A stretch of DNA of 64,000 bases from Solen grandis. Its lineage: Eukaryota > Mollusca > Bivalvia > Adapedonta > Solenidae. The notes beneath the pieces were generated by a model, which worked only from the letters and a program-made list of their open reading frames with translations, made no database searches and was not told the origin of the DNA. The position numbers were made by a program, and so were the translations under genes. The stretch's first letter is position 1, and each line of letters opens with the position of its first letter. This document shows positions 38,601 through 49,386 of this stretch, in pieces. The stretch lies in NCBI GenBank assembly GCA_021229015.1, contig CM037777.1:50850443-50914442 (forward strand), read 5' to 3'.

Positions 38601-41213
38601 TGACGGCTGTCTTCAAGATAGTACATGTATACCATAACGGCCGTTGTCTACAGGTTATTTCAGCGTGTCAACAGCTGTTTGCAGGTTAGTATACCGTGAC
38701 AACAGCTCTGGACAGGTTAGTACATTAATTTCAGGCCTGTCCACTTTCACAACAATTATCTTTAAGTTACACCTTTTCAACATATATGGACAGGTTAGTA
38801 CACTATCCAAACAACTGTTTTTGGATCCGTAAATCGTAACAGCAACTATCTACAGATAAGTTTACCGTTACAACAACTTTCTCCACAGGTAAGTATGTTG
38901 ATACGAAAGCTGTCTTGCCTATTTACTATGGATAAATATGTTACTAGTATGAGAGTCTCAGAAACGAGAAGTTTTGTTTTTAATCCTCGATAGAATAAAA
39001 TATAAAAACTGGTAACGGTATACTTCATTACTTGGCACCGGCATGACTATTTAAGGAAGTTCTATGACTGGTTAGTCTGGTGTCAGGATAATTTGCCCTA
39101 AGAAATATCCACAGGGTGATAATGCTGTATTGCAGGACTACATCTGTCTCTAGAAGTCATAGTCCCAAAATGACATAAATACGATTATAGAAAAGACAAT
39201 GATTATCTTGAAATAGCAACCATAACTGTAAACAAGTATTAACATATGGAGTGATAAAATTGGCCAGGTTTTGAAAGGCAGTCACAAATGCGGACGTATT
39301 GACCATCTGCCCGGGGCCGGGGTGTTACAGACACAGGCGGATCTGGAACGGATCGAGGCACTGAAGAAAGTTTGCGAGCACATCTACGTGGAACTTGAGT
39401 CAGGTACCAAATACATGTATCAATATAAATAACATACATATACGTGATTATTAAAAAAAAAAGTATTGATGTAAAAGTAGTTCTAGTATGTATTTTACAA
39501 AACCATTACTAGTACTTGATTTATACGTATTCTGCAAACTAGATGTATGCAATATAGCCTCGATATGCCAGTGTTCGATAACTTACAAACGTAAAAAATA
39601 GGTTCTTTGAATATGACAAATACATATAAATGAGATACGAGTACACTATCCTGTATGTCCACCGTCACCCAGGAGACGTGCTATTCCAACACTGTAACAC
39701 TCTACACACCAGCAGTCCGAACGACAGCGATATGAGGAGATGGGCGTTTGTCGCCTGCTACAACAAGAAGAGCAACGACTCTTTTGTGACTCACCATCAC
39801 GCCAACTACGTCCCCATAGAAAAGGTGAGGAATATTGGCTAGACTCGGCCATGGTCGGTGCTTGTTTTGTATAATAAACGTCTGTCAAACATGTCGTAAT
39901 AACAATTTGTCTTGAACATCGATTGGGAAACACTTTTTTAACATACACCTATCGATATTTGTCTTCTCTTGAGTTGACCATATCCTTGCTCTTGAAAAAA
40001 GGCCCTCGAAAACTTTTACAGCAAGGATTGATTTCCCAACATTTGGACTCAAAACTGAAAACAATATTACTTGCCAAGGAATCAGCGCAGTGAATTGTTG
40101 TTTTCTAAAGGACAGAGGGGGGCAATTTCATGTGATATTAATATTCAGTATAGAACTTTGACAGGGATATTTGATATACACTAGGTGACCATTGTATATT
40201 TGGTCACAAGAGTGTTGTTTTATAGTTTCTCTCCATAAAAAGAGCAAAGTTGATGGTTTTAGCCCTGGAAGTTGGCTCATAGCTTCAGCGTTTCTTATCA
40301 TTTTGTCCAATTAATATTTAAAAGATTCATTGAGAGATTATCCATAGTTAATAACACTTACGAACAAGAGATTTGTTTCCGTAGAAAACTGATGTCTCCC
40401 CCACCCCCTTCCCCTCACACACACGTATACACTAAGGCTCACTGTGACACATGCAAATAGTTAAAGTAAAAAGGCTGGCTATATTGTTAAAGCTCCATAC
40501 AGAGTTATGAACCTTGTGTGTGACACTTCCTCTCATCAATTTCTTTCCATAACTGGAACATAAGTAGAGTTATCTTGCAGTCTAGATATTGTGAAATGGG
40601 GGAATAACTCCAAAACTACTGTGGTCAGAGTTATGAATCTTGTGCATGACACTTTCTCTCATTAAGTTTTTTCTATAAATGAATTTAAATTTCAATACCA
40701 CGAGTCGAACTAGAGTTATCTTAAGAACACGAAATTGTATAAAAGCGGAAAAACTCCACCAAGAAACATTGGAAATGGATAATGCTCTAGTGTACTGCAA
40801 TTCTTGTCCATAAATCTACCCACCTATGAAGCTTTAAGGTTAAATGTGTCATAGTGCATGAGTTATGCTCCGGACAAACCTTAATTGAAAATGAATTAAA
40901 CAACGGGCAATAACTCCAAAAATATGATTTACAGAATTAAGGTTCTTGTGCACTGCAATTCTCCTTTGTGAGGTCTATTCACCTATGAAGTTTCAACATT
41001 ATATGTCTTATAATGAATGAGTAATGCTTTCCAAAACAGACGGACAGACTTCAAAGAAAATCACAGCTCACAGCTGTTATTTTCAATACGTTCCAGGTGG
41101 AAGACAGCGAAATCAAGGCGTGCAGGAACTACACGGACTTCAGTGGCAAGGTGTTCACGAACCCGATCAGTAACGAGGAGGACAGGAAACATTTCCCACA
41201 GATAAAGGGCTAG
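31235..41213 (+). CDS. Phytanoyl-CoA dioxygenase (PhyH) family enzyme, nine coding exons, 288 aa
   Basis: Non-haem Fe(II)/2-oxoglutarate dioxygenase. Coding exons: 31235-31244, 32663-32741, 33960-34041, 34888-34998, 36285-36376, 38035-38122, 39268-39403, 39673-39824, 41097-41213. All junctions are GT-AG, phases agree, and the total of 867 nt gives 288 residues. Key residues: [11 protein letters not shown] holds the HxD iron ligands (about H121, D123); [20 protein letters not shown] and [10 protein letters not shown] are the family core; [17 protein letters not shown] gives the distal His (about H211); RRW (about R221-222) is the expected 2-oxoglutarate salt bridge. No C-terminal peroxisomal SKL-type signal, so a cytosolic enzyme is likely. 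Substrate unknown; similar animal proteins are often labelled PhyH-domain or proline-hydroxylase-like. The first coding exon is only 10 nt and is preceded by an acceptor (TTATTCACAG), so a 5' UTR exon exists upstream. Confidence 0.9.
32065..32135 (-). mobile_element. SINE 3' fragment in PhyH intron 1
   Basis: Minus strand reads GGTCTTCCTCCACCTCC, then GCTGGACGTCGCTATATGAC and TACTGTCGAAGCGACGGTAAAC, the same conserved segment as in the SINE at 33158-33390. Confidence 0.6.
32608..32642. repeat. (AATC)n microsatellite
   Basis: About nine CAAT/AATC units, ending about 20 bp before the splice acceptor of PhyH coding exon 2. Confidence 0.95.
33158..33390 (+). mobile_element. tRNA-headed SINE in PhyH intron 2
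   Basis: Head: GGGCCGCCGTGACCGAGCGG (A box) and GTGGGTTCGAATCCCGG (B box), class II tRNA-like. Body: TCATGTGAGGAAGCCTTCCA, GGTCGGTGGTTCTACCCGGG and GGGTCTTCCTCCACC. Tail: GACGTCGCTATATGATTGAA, ATCGCAGCGACGGTTAACTC. This is the layout of the widespread invertebrate SINEs with a shared central domain. Confidence 0.75.
33690..33917 (-). mobile_element. tRNA-headed SINE in PhyH intron 2, opposite strand
   Basis: Minus strand: GGGGCCTCCGGACTGAGTGG (A box), ATCGGTTCGAGTTCCGGTC (B box), then a diverged body. It ends about 40 bp before coding exon 3. Confidence 0.6.
36680..37175. mobile_element. Non-coding DNA-transposon-like element in PhyH intron 5
   Basis: A GC-richer block whose ends are imperfect inverted repeats: GGCTCAGTTCCACTGGACAC with CCGATGG at the left, and the reverse complement GCCTGGGTTCCACTTAGG with ATCATCGG at the right. 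Open frames inside look like by-products of composition; no protein family is recognised. Confidence 0.5.
38109..38930 (+). repeat. Minisatellite of about 30-bp units that resembles the exon 6/intron 6 junction
   Basis: About 20 degenerate units of the form ACAACAGCTGTTTNCAGGTNAGTACACTNTC. The first unit is the last 14 nt of PhyH exon 6 (AACAGCTGTTTACAG) plus its own donor GTCAGTAC. Many units keep CAGGTNAGTA, i.e. a 5' splice-site consensus (for example near 38204, 38688, 38715, 38791, 38889). Confidence 0.8.
40430..41060. repeat. Diverged tandem repeats in the last PhyH intron
   Basis: Successive units contain AATAACTCCAAAA, AGTTATGAATCTTGTGCATG or GGTTCTTGTGCACTGCAATT, and ACCTATGAAG(C/T)TT. 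Unit length about 150-180 bp. No coding content. Confidence 0.5.
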
Positions 41214-41427
41214 TCACCCACGTGTTTAACATTTTTGCTGCTCAACATTTGTTACACGTGGGATATTTCGTTGTGATTTCTTCTTAACATGAAGTATTAT
41301 CGAAACAGAATGCTGTTATCTGATTGGTATCTTGCCTTGAGATGTTGCAATTTATTATATTATCAGAACGCTTGTTTATCGGACGCTTCCCTTATACCTA
41401 AACATTTACAATGTTAGTGATTCACGT

Positions 41428-41433
41428 AATAAA
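41428..41433 (+). promoter_or_regulatory. Polyadenylation signal candidate of the PhyH gene
   Basis: AATAAA 215 nt after the stop codon; first canonical hexamer downstream. Confidence 0.4.
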
Positions 41434-42062
41434 AGGTCTTAATATAATCTATACGTGTAAGTGATATATAGAATCAAATGAACCAAATCCAATGTTATTA
41501 CAATCTTCCAATCATTTCCTTGATGGAGATTGTCTTAAAACATTAAAGGACTGCAAATATGGCTATTTCAGAAGTTTTTCTTACAAAACAATCGTCCACT
41601 AATTATACAGATGAGAAAAATGTTCTTTTGCCAGAGTTTTAGAAAGGATTCGTATTAAATTTAAATAACTTAAACTTATCTTCAACGAGAGGCAATTATG
41701 TTTATGTAAATAAAGATAGCTTGTATCATTTCATAATTAACATTATTTATTTTTATGTCACAAAAGTAAAATAAATCATTATAAAAGGAGTATTAATTTA
41801 AAAGATTATATTTTCTTGTTTTTCCTACGAAAACGATATTCCACAAAAATCTTTTTATCTGCTTTTAATTAAATTGATATAAATTGTATCTGTAAAATAC
41901 ATTTGTTGTTTTAAGAATGAACTTTTTTTTCTTACCTTTTATTTTGAAAGGCATAGCTCCATGATCAGAAAAGCCACATTTATAGAATTTTAATCAGTTT
42001 TTTTCCACGTATTTTAAGATGATCTTAACGTTGAGAAAATTTCCATTTATGTCTTGCATTTC

Positions 42063-42075
42063 CCGCTAGGGGGCG
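42063..42075 (+). promoter_or_regulatory. CTCF-like motif 1
   Basis: CCGCTAGGGGGCG matches the core of the bilaterian CTCF recognition sequence. Same orientation as the second copy 807 bp downstream. Occupancy cannot be seen from sequence. Confidence 0.4.
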
Positions 42076-42869
42076 TTTTGCATAAACATTTATTAATGGC
42101 TACTAACTCAGTTACTCGAGGTCCGATTCAAATGCGTTTTTTTTTTTGCATTCTGTTCCTTCTTAATAGCCATATAAAATATGATATGTTTCGAAGGTTC
42201 CTGTGGCTAAATTTTTTGAGCTACGGAAGGTTGAAAGTTCGAGCATCGCAAAAAAAACAACTGTGCAAATGAGGGTAGGTCTACGAAAAACCTATCTACT
42301 TTCGCTTGAGTTCAGATAGAAGAACTCTCTTTGCTGCATACGGTTTGAAAGACATACGCACAAAATATATGGGGTGGCGAATTTAAGAAATGCATGGGAA
42401 TTAGAAAAATTAAAATTTCAAAAACATGTTTTTTTGTCGCTTCTGACTTTATTTTTGGTTAATTTTCATGACATTTTAACAGGTGATTTGGTTTTATGAT
42501 TCAAAAAGCCTGATGATTTATAAAGTTAAAGAAATGCAAGGTCATATTTCTATCATTGTTTTTTCTTCGGCTTAATTTAGCTCCAATACTAAAAATATTT
42601 TATTGAGTGTATTTGGACAAACTTGTAAGTTCCTGAAGAGCTCTTTCCAGTGATGTTTATTGTTGAAGATCGGGCTTCATTTGGTCATTTTACGGCAGTC
42701 TAAAGTTTGATCATTTTTTTAACATTTGTAAAGCAGTTTTTAAGCTTCAAATTGTAACCTTTAAGAAGCAGAATGTTCCACCAATGCATATTGTATAATT
42801 AAATGAACTATTTGCTGCATTTCTAGGTTCCTAATGGTAAAGTTTTAATCAATATTGTTTCTCATTTTA

Positions 42870-42882
42870 CCGCTAGGGGGCG
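42870..42882 (+). promoter_or_regulatory. CTCF-like motif 2
   Basis: Identical CCGCTAGGGGGCG in the second tandem unit, although flanking sequence has diverged. Confidence 0.4.
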
Positions 42883-43480
42883 TTTTGCTTAAAATCACTC
42901 TTTTGCTTTAAAGTTGAAATCTGATCCAAATGCGGTTTTCAGCATTCTGTTCCTTGTTGAAAGTACAACAGAATTTAATGGATTTCAAAGTATTGGGTAC
43001 GAGAAAATATTTAAGTTAGAAGAGGTTGAATGTTCGAACCTTGCATAAAATGTGCAAATGAGAGTAAGTCTACGAAAAACCTGCCCATTTTTGTTAGAGA
43101 TTAGATAGAAGAATTCTGTTTGCTGTATATGAATTAAAAGACATATACGCACACAATATATGAGTTGGCGAATTTAGGGTAAGTATGGTTTGTCCATATG
43201 ATGCGATCAACTTCACTTATATTAAAAAAATAATTCTAAAACGTGACTTTTCAGGTTTTTTGAAGCTCCTGACTTTATTTTACTTGTTCAACCTTCATAA
43301 TTTTTTCACAGGTAGTGTAGTTTTATTTTTCAAAAGGTCTCACTTTTTAAAAAGTTAAAAAAATGCAGTGGTCAAGGTCATATTACGATATAGTGTATTT
43401 CTTTGGCCCAAAATACTCCAAAACTATAAAATATTTATTGGACAAAAGTCTAAGTGCATAAAGAGCACTTTCCAGTGAAT

Positions 43481-44349
43481 TGTAAATACGTTTTTATGCT
43501 TCAAACTAGAAATTTAGTGTTCGAATCATGCAACTTCTACACTGTACTAAATGGAACTTTGTAGCATTACTAGGCACTGTTGTATCCGCGAAAACCGATA
43601 CTGTCGCTTTAGCGACTCTAGTTTTGCATTGTTCTTTCCTATATACATTTGTATATGTCTTTGTCTCGTCTTTGTCAGTATTAAAATTTTGATCAATATA
43701 TCTGATTTCTGTTTTGTTTTGCTTATTGGTTTTTGATTTAATCAATATATGACTTGAAATGAATTCAACATATGAATTGAATAAACAAAACTTTAATTTA
43801 CATAAAATATTAATGAATTGGAAAAAGTGTTTAAACAATAAAATCACTGCAATACTTTTAGTGTTTGATAAAACCTATTACAACTAGCAGTCCTCGATAG
43901 AAGCATTATGTTAAGACACTATGGTCAAGATTTCAACCCATTAAAACATACGGTGAATCAAAGACTTACAGCCATTGTGATTGGCAATGTCACAGCTTCT
44001 TGTAATTTCACGCTACCAGTACGAGATTTCCTGGTCTCGTTTAGAGGAAGTATGATTATGAGAACAACATGAAATGTTCTCTTTAAATTTTTCATTTATT
44101 ATACATATATATTGGATTGAAGCAGCTCGTTCTGGGATAGTTAAATACAAAAAAAGACATAACTATGTGTGTGTGTATTACGTCTTTCAATATCTATCTA
44201 CAGAAGCATGGTAACCAAATGCAACCATCCGTGATTGTAAAAGAATTGTAAAACCTATTTTAATTTCAATATTTTTATTTGCCGACATCTGGCTGATCAC
44301 TTTCACTTCTCTAATATGCGCCTACTCGCCAGGCTGATACATGAAATCG
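43481..44349. other. Intergenic, no gene seen
   Basis: AT-rich; nothing recognised. Confidence 0.4.
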
Positions 44350-44484
44350 CTACCCTGAAATGGTGAAGACGCCTTGTTGCGGAACGTAGCACGGGGTACC
44401 GCAAGCATCGGCTTCGAAGATACCGTATTCCGATTTTGTCGAAGTTGTGTTTACGAAATTAGCATTTTCACCGTGTAATGTGAC
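44350..44484 (-). CDS. Possible terminal exon of an unknown protein
   Basis: Directly after an AG (acceptor-like CGACCATAG) the minus strand reads 44 codons to TAG (44352-44350). Segments include VTLHGENANFVNTTSTKSEY and GIFEADACGTPCYVPQQGVF. Composition is protein-like, with a CGTPC motif and two potential N-glycosylation sites, in an otherwise AT-rich neighbourhood. No upstream exon was found between 44.5 and 46.6 kb and the family is not recognised, so this may be a relic. Confidence 0.3.
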   Translation of the reverse strand, partial: VTLHGENANFVNTTSTKSEYGIFEADACGTPCYVPQQGVFTISG

Positions 44485-46802
44485 CTATGGTCGCCGAATT
44501 TATTTGTCAGGAAACAAAGATTTCATCAATATTAAGGTGAGGGAGTAGAATTTTTATTACTATTGATCATCTGTGAACGAGCTATTCTAAACGGATAGGC
44601 CATTGATACTTAAATAATGTCGTTTCAATAACTGAGATATAAAGCATGACAATTGATAAGACCTATCATTTTGGGTTGAAAGACCTGAACACATGTATAA
44701 GTGGAGACAATAAAATAAAAACAGATAAAAGGTGAAATAGCTATATGACCAATATTTGCGGGAAAAAATACAAACACGTTTTAAAAACAGCAAATTCTCA
44801 TTAAATCATTTCGTTCTGGAGAGAAACAATAAAATCATTTGGTGTTGGGAGTTTAGGTATTTACCAGAGTGGATCGAACTAATGTCTGTAACAGTTATTG
44901 TAAAATATTAATGTTCGGTAGATCTGTATCTATATCTAATTTTACTTAAGCATAGAATGCATATTGAACTGTAATTATTAAAGCTAAGGTTAAAACCTGC
45001 AAGCTTTAAATCTCACAATACCTACCCCGCTTTTAAACAAGTAAATATGATATGGACAGTTTATGCAATTTTAACCTAACACCAGAATGCTTTTGTGAAA
45101 GACAATAATATATATGTATTTATCAACTTGTACACAGCTGACTATTTACGTGCTTTATTTTGTTACAAGAGTTACTATTACCAAGGTATACAGTACAAGT
45201 TAATAGCATAATGTATAGACTACATGGATTCTATTTTGTTATCCGAGATTGGTAAAGTATTGTGTCCTTTTACCTCAACGAATAGCCAAATAACCATGTA
45301 CTGGAGATTTCTGTAACAGGTTTTCAATCATATAGTTATGTACATCTATTTACAAGAGGGGGAGACCTCAAGTATACAGGGCTAACTATAACCACTGTAC
45401 CAGGGAGACCTTACTTAGCCAGGTTTCGTTGAATTGTGTACGGTACTTTTATTTGGGATAAAGTTATTTTTTCTCAGATTTTAATTTCAGATTACAGAAA
45501 ACTGCCCTGTGAACTTTAAAAGTACATCATGAGAAAGATAAATATTCGAAATGTATCACAAGTACTCAGTAAATAACAAATTAAGCATTTATCAGTCCCA
45601 TTATACGTGACAGCAGTGTCCAGCTAATCCTAATTATAACAGAAACTTTAAACATCACCGTACACATATTTTAAACAATGTTTAAATTGATTTGGTAAAC
45701 ATTTTGAACTACCTATACTGATTCTACTTGATGGTTCAGTTACAGAGATAAAGTCTTGGAAGTGTCTCGCATAAAGATCCAGTTTGGTCCATGAGTTCAT
45801 TTTCCTTTTTTTGTTTTTTCGTTGTTGTTTTGTTGTCTTTTTACACAGATACGCAGTTCATTTGAAGTATGGCCTGTTGTTACATACGCGAGTGAAATTG
45901 TAACAAAATGCAGCATGGTACTTAAGGGAACAACTTAAATAAATTAAGGAATAAATAAATTAAGGCGAAATTGAAATATATCAAATTACGTTCACTCATA
46001 AAATAATATGCTATCGTTTTTATTCATTTCTTGCTGTTAAAAATTCAAATGTATCTCAATCATCAGCGAGTTGCTGAACAAAATACCTTTCCTTATTTGC
46101 TGGCGTTTTATAACAAATTTTGGTCATCACGAATATGATCAGCAACTCACAAGTGAACGCAAAACATGCAAATTTTTAAATTTTAAATCAACTTTTTTAA
46201 AATAAAAATTGAATCATCCCCATAACAATGTAAATGCTTTCAGTAAATATATAGCGGCAAATGATTCAAAGGCTTTTTTTTTTTTTAAAAAAAAATTTTA
46301 ACCTTAAAATTGTATTAATTTTAAGGTTGGAAAATATTTTTGATTTATTTCATTTATTTGTTTAAGGCTCGTACGATTGGTCAACTACCAAAACATTGTT
46401 TTGTTGCGGTTATCAAATGACATTTTCCTCTTGTCCACTCAGGTCCTGGTATTTGTTTAAAATCATCGTGGACTATAAACGCATAGTTCAATACTTGTGA
46501 AAAAATAAATAAGTGTTGACTATACAACCAAATAACTCACACTTTAAGAAGTTTTATGCTAGTGGAAGGAAAGAGCCATGATCCGTCCTAGTGATATCAC
46601 TATATCGTGATGTTAAAGGCAACTATGAACTAACCTATACTTAATTGTATCACAGAGCAGTTACCTGAAGAAAAGCTGACATTTGCGTGTAATGAGGCAA
46701 TGAGTACAATCTAGACGAGCTGAGTGACGTCACATCCACATCCTGGAATGGTATAAATAAAAGTAGTAAGGGCGTCGTTTGCATCCAAACAAACGGACAA
46801 CA
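44485..46802. other. Intergenic, no gene seen
   Basis: AT-rich. A promoter-like pair, TGACGTCA (about 46724) and TATAAATAAAAG (about 46751), stands just outside the Polinton left end; its target, if any, is unknown. Confidence 0.35.
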
Positions 46803-46995
46803 TTTAGTCCAAAGCGTGAGAACGTACTCTGTGTTCATGGGAACCCACTGAGAAATATCATTCGCTGTTCCCCATCACCTGATCTTCGGTATGAACATGA
46901 AGTGGCATCCAGCTGTGAAAGTCATTAAAAAAAAAATGTACTCTGTGATCACGGGAACCCTGCTGGGAAAAGTCATTAAATGCAGAATCATGTCT
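46803..46995 (+). repeat. Polinton left terminal inverted repeat (two subunits)
   Basis: Subunit 1 has GTACTCTGTGTTCATGGGAA, GATCTTCGGTATGAACATGA and GTGGCATCCAGCTGTGAAAG. Subunit 2 begins GTACTCTGTGATCACGGGAA and is shortened. Counterparts lie inverted at 54848-55105. Confidence 0.85.
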
Positions 46996-47075
46996 GATCA
47001 TAAACATGCCGCCATAGACTTCTAATGAAACGAGTGTTCCATTTCTTAAAATAACTTATTTCTAAAAGGAAACAG

Positions 47076-47145
47076 CCAATCAGAGGATATATCTAAACAT
47101 AATCAGCCTCGTTTTGAAATTTAGGCTCAGAAGAAAGTATAAAAG
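47076..47145 (+). promoter_or_regulatory. CCAAT plus TATA promoter of the Polinton plus-strand genes
   Basis: CCAATCAGAGG at 47076 and TATAAAAGG at 47138, followed by an initiator-like TCATTCTGAC near 47167 and ATGs at 47198 and 47215. Spacing is that of a normal RNA polymerase II core promoter. Confidence 0.6.
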
Positions 47146-47214
47146 GTCGTGCACAGTTTACAGTCGTCATTCTGACTACAGAACTCAAACCGACAACATG
47201 GAATATCCTTAGAA

Positions 47215-47938
47215 ATGAAGGTGACTTCTTTCACCGATGTTGACGAACTGTTGGAATTTGCTGTCACGTGAGATATTCAAGAATCTCCTTCCGTTAGATT
47301 TCGTTTGTTTCAATTGATGAAGCGACAATATGATGACGATTGCATCATTGAACAATTTGACAATATACTCGAAAACTTAGATGGACCTATGGAGAACGAT
47401 AGTTATGAAGAAACTATAACCACCAGTAGAGTATATCAAAGAACAGAAGGAGATAGAGGAAAGTGTTAAGGCCTTTTTATTTGATGAAGAAATAATGACC
47501 TGACACATGCGTGTGAGAAGGATGGAGATTGGGATCCCATGTTACCAATACAGAGAGGGAGTGGAGAATAGCCCCAACAAGGACCACCCCAACAATTAAA
47601 TTTTACCATGCGGAAAAATCAGAGAGGACTTTCAAGAAGGCAAAAGCCATACTTACTTATATAATTCGTGACCCCGGGCGTACATTACTATGGAAAGACA
47701 GAGGTGAATCCGTTTATAAAGGGACTACAATACCTGTATCCCATATTGTTGATTAATGAAAGGTACACTATATCAACATAAACATTTCACGTCTGTTGTG
47801 TCTAGAGAATTTTATGAGGGTCTTAAAGAGATACATTCACTTATCCCGCTTATTCTTAAGCGTGACACACCATTAAGGCCACCTGGTCTGCATGTTGAAA
47901 AGAAAACGAAAAGGTGGAAAAAGTGGATCCACATATAA
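47215..47938 (+). pseudogene. Conserved Polinton protein of unknown function, broken
   Basis: From ATG 47215 the frame has an early TGA (47269), then RFRLFQLMKRQYDDDCIIEQ and an acidic region, a further break near 47466, then KAKAILTYIIRDPGRTLLWK with YKGTTIPVSHIVD, a shift at 47752 and the tail REFYEGLKEIHSLIPLI...LRPPG. The pattern of a helical repeat (IL.YI....) followed by W.DRGE..YKG..I..S.I.D is typical of a protein encoded in many Polintons near the capsid and integrase genes. Its role is unknown, possibly structural. At least three disruptions, so it is dead here. Confidence 0.55.
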
Positions 47939-48864
47939 TGGACTAGAAAGAGTACTTAGCATCCATTTACTTTGATCCAAAATATCCTGCTAGATTTTCC
48001 GGAGTAGAAAAACTTTACAAAGTCGTTAAATCGGAAGGGAAATTCAAAATTGGACGATACAGGGTCCAAAAATGGCTACAAGACCAAGAATCACATTCCC
48101 TCACACGTGCAGCTAGAAGACACTTTCCACGGTCTCGAGATGTTGTTCAGGGATTCGACCATTTATGGGACATGGATCTTAGGGATTTAGTTTCTCTGTC
48201 TAAGGAGAATGGCAACTACAAGTACGTTCTGGTGGTCATTGATGTATTTTCCACTGGTGTCAACTTCTCAAAACAAAAACGGGATCGGAAGTAATGCAGG
48301 CTTTAGAAAAGATATTACAGGGTCACAGAAAACCTAAGATTATACGTTATGATAAAGGAAAAAATTTAAAAACAAAGAGGTGGCCAAATTTTTGAAGGGA
48401 ATGAACATTTGCCATATTGTGACACAAAATGAAACTAAAGCCAACTATGCGGAACGTGTCATCAAGACGATTAAACACATACTGTTTAGACGTATGCTGA
48501 AAACGCGAAGTAAAAAGTATATAGACTGAATCTGTGAATAAAGCCAACGAAAGCGAAAGCAGACTACAACAATACTTATTAAGACAGAAAAGTCAAAATA
48601 AAGAAGACCGGGGAGCTCTTTAAAGTTAAGCCACGTTATAAAAGAGAACAGTTAAACGTGTATAGACTGGAAGCGTGGGATAGTGAGGTCATAGATGGAA
48701 CATTTTATAAACCCGAATTACAAGCGTTGAATGTGGATGAATATCATACCGAAAAAAGGCTGAAGAAACGAACGCCTCGCAAACAAAAGGAAGTACTTTT
48801 TCGCTGGCCAAAGAAATATGATTCGTGGACTCCTGAAAAAGATGTCACACGTTATAGTTTATAA
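47938..48864 (+). pseudogene. Polinton integrase (retroviral-like DDE), broken
   Basis: DDE integrase of Polintons, expected to insert the element into host DNA. N-terminal part: YFDPKYPARFSGVEKLYKVV and FKIGRYRVQKWLQDQ. Catalytic core: WDMDLRDLVSLSKENGNYKY (first Asp), YDKGKN near 48348 (second Asp) and NYAERVIKTIKH near 48445 (Glu). C-terminal chromodomain-like module: HTEKRLKKRTPRKQKEVLFR WPKKYDSWTPEKD, ending at TAA 48864. A TAG stands at codon 3 and the frame shifts after the first Asp region and again before the C-terminal module. All three acidic residues are still visible, so decay is moderate. Confidence 0.8.
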
Positions 48865-48893
48865 GGGAAGTTTATAACCTTGAACAATTAACC

Positions 48894-49382
48894 ATGACGA
48901 GTCATACTCTTATTCGGAAATGTTTGGAAGAAGATGAACAAGTGAAAGACCGTTTCAGGGTTATGACAAGGAAAGTCGTTGTCATCATGACATTAGTGTG
49001 TACCGTACCTGGCATTGTCTTAATCAGTTTATCCGTCAATCATCACCCAGCAGTCTCAAAGATCAAACCGAATCTCAATCATACTGCATGCGTTTATGTC
49101 AAACAAAACCCTTTTCAGAGTAATGTCTATGGCACTTTGTGTAATCAAAACGGACACATTTTCCTAGATATACGACGCCTTTTCAATGGGACAGCGACAA
49201 TTTTTGGCATACAACTGGAATTACATCAGTGGCTGGCTCTGAAACAATTGACCCATCGTATTGACGAAGCAATTTCTGAAGCGCGAACCTACAGGAAAAC
49301 ATGGAAAACCTATAAGGGCCAGACCAGTATTCATCTAACTCAACAAGATAGACAATATTTACCTGTTTCTATCCAGCGATGA
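48894..49382 (+). CDS. PC4-like protein with a membrane segment, 162 aa
   Basis: Intact frame from ATG 48894 to TGA 49382. Residues 25-47 (VVVIMTLVCTVPGIVLISL) form one membrane span. Residues about 85-130 match the ssDNA-binding core of transcriptional coactivator PC4 (p15/Sub1): GHIFLDIRRLFNG, then TIFGIQLELHQWLALKQL and RIDEAI, i.e. the (V/L)DIR, GI.L, W..LK and ID pattern. A membrane-tethered PC4 fold is odd and suggests a virion or envelope-associated ssDNA-binding role rather than plain transcription. Sits between integrase and minor capsid genes. Family match is by eye. Confidence 0.55.
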   Translation: MTSHTLIRKCLEEDEQVKDRFRVMTRKVVVIMTLVCTVPGIVLISLSVNHHPAVSKIKPNLNHTACVYVKQNPFQSNVYGTLCNQNGHIFLDIRRLFNGTATIFGIQLELHQWLALKQLTHRIDEAISEARTYRKTWKTYKGQTSIHLTQQDRQYLPVSIQR

Positions 49383-49386
49383 CTCC

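Larger units (their letters stand above)
42030..43480. repeat. Two diverged tandem units of about 800 bp
   Basis: Unit 1 (about 42030-42835) and unit 2 (about 42840-43480) share, in order, CCGCTAGGGGGCGTTTTGC, GCATTCTGTTCCTT, GTCTACGAAAAACCT, AGACATA..CGCACA.AATATATG and AGAGC.CTTTCCAGTG. No coding content. Each unit carries one CTCF-like site. Confidence 0.6.

Noticed and set aside
38109..38930. CRISPR-like regular array
   Set aside because: Units are degenerate, without unique spacers, in a eukaryotic intron; it is a minisatellite.
46724..46762. CRE plus TATAAATA promoter just outside the Polinton left end
   Set aside because: No gene follows it before the terminal repeat and it has no counterpart at the right end, so its role is unsupported.
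46650..46838. Open frames at both ends of the Polinton that share a peptide (NTEYVLTLWTK)
   Set aside because: The shared peptide is only the translation of the terminal inverted repeat.
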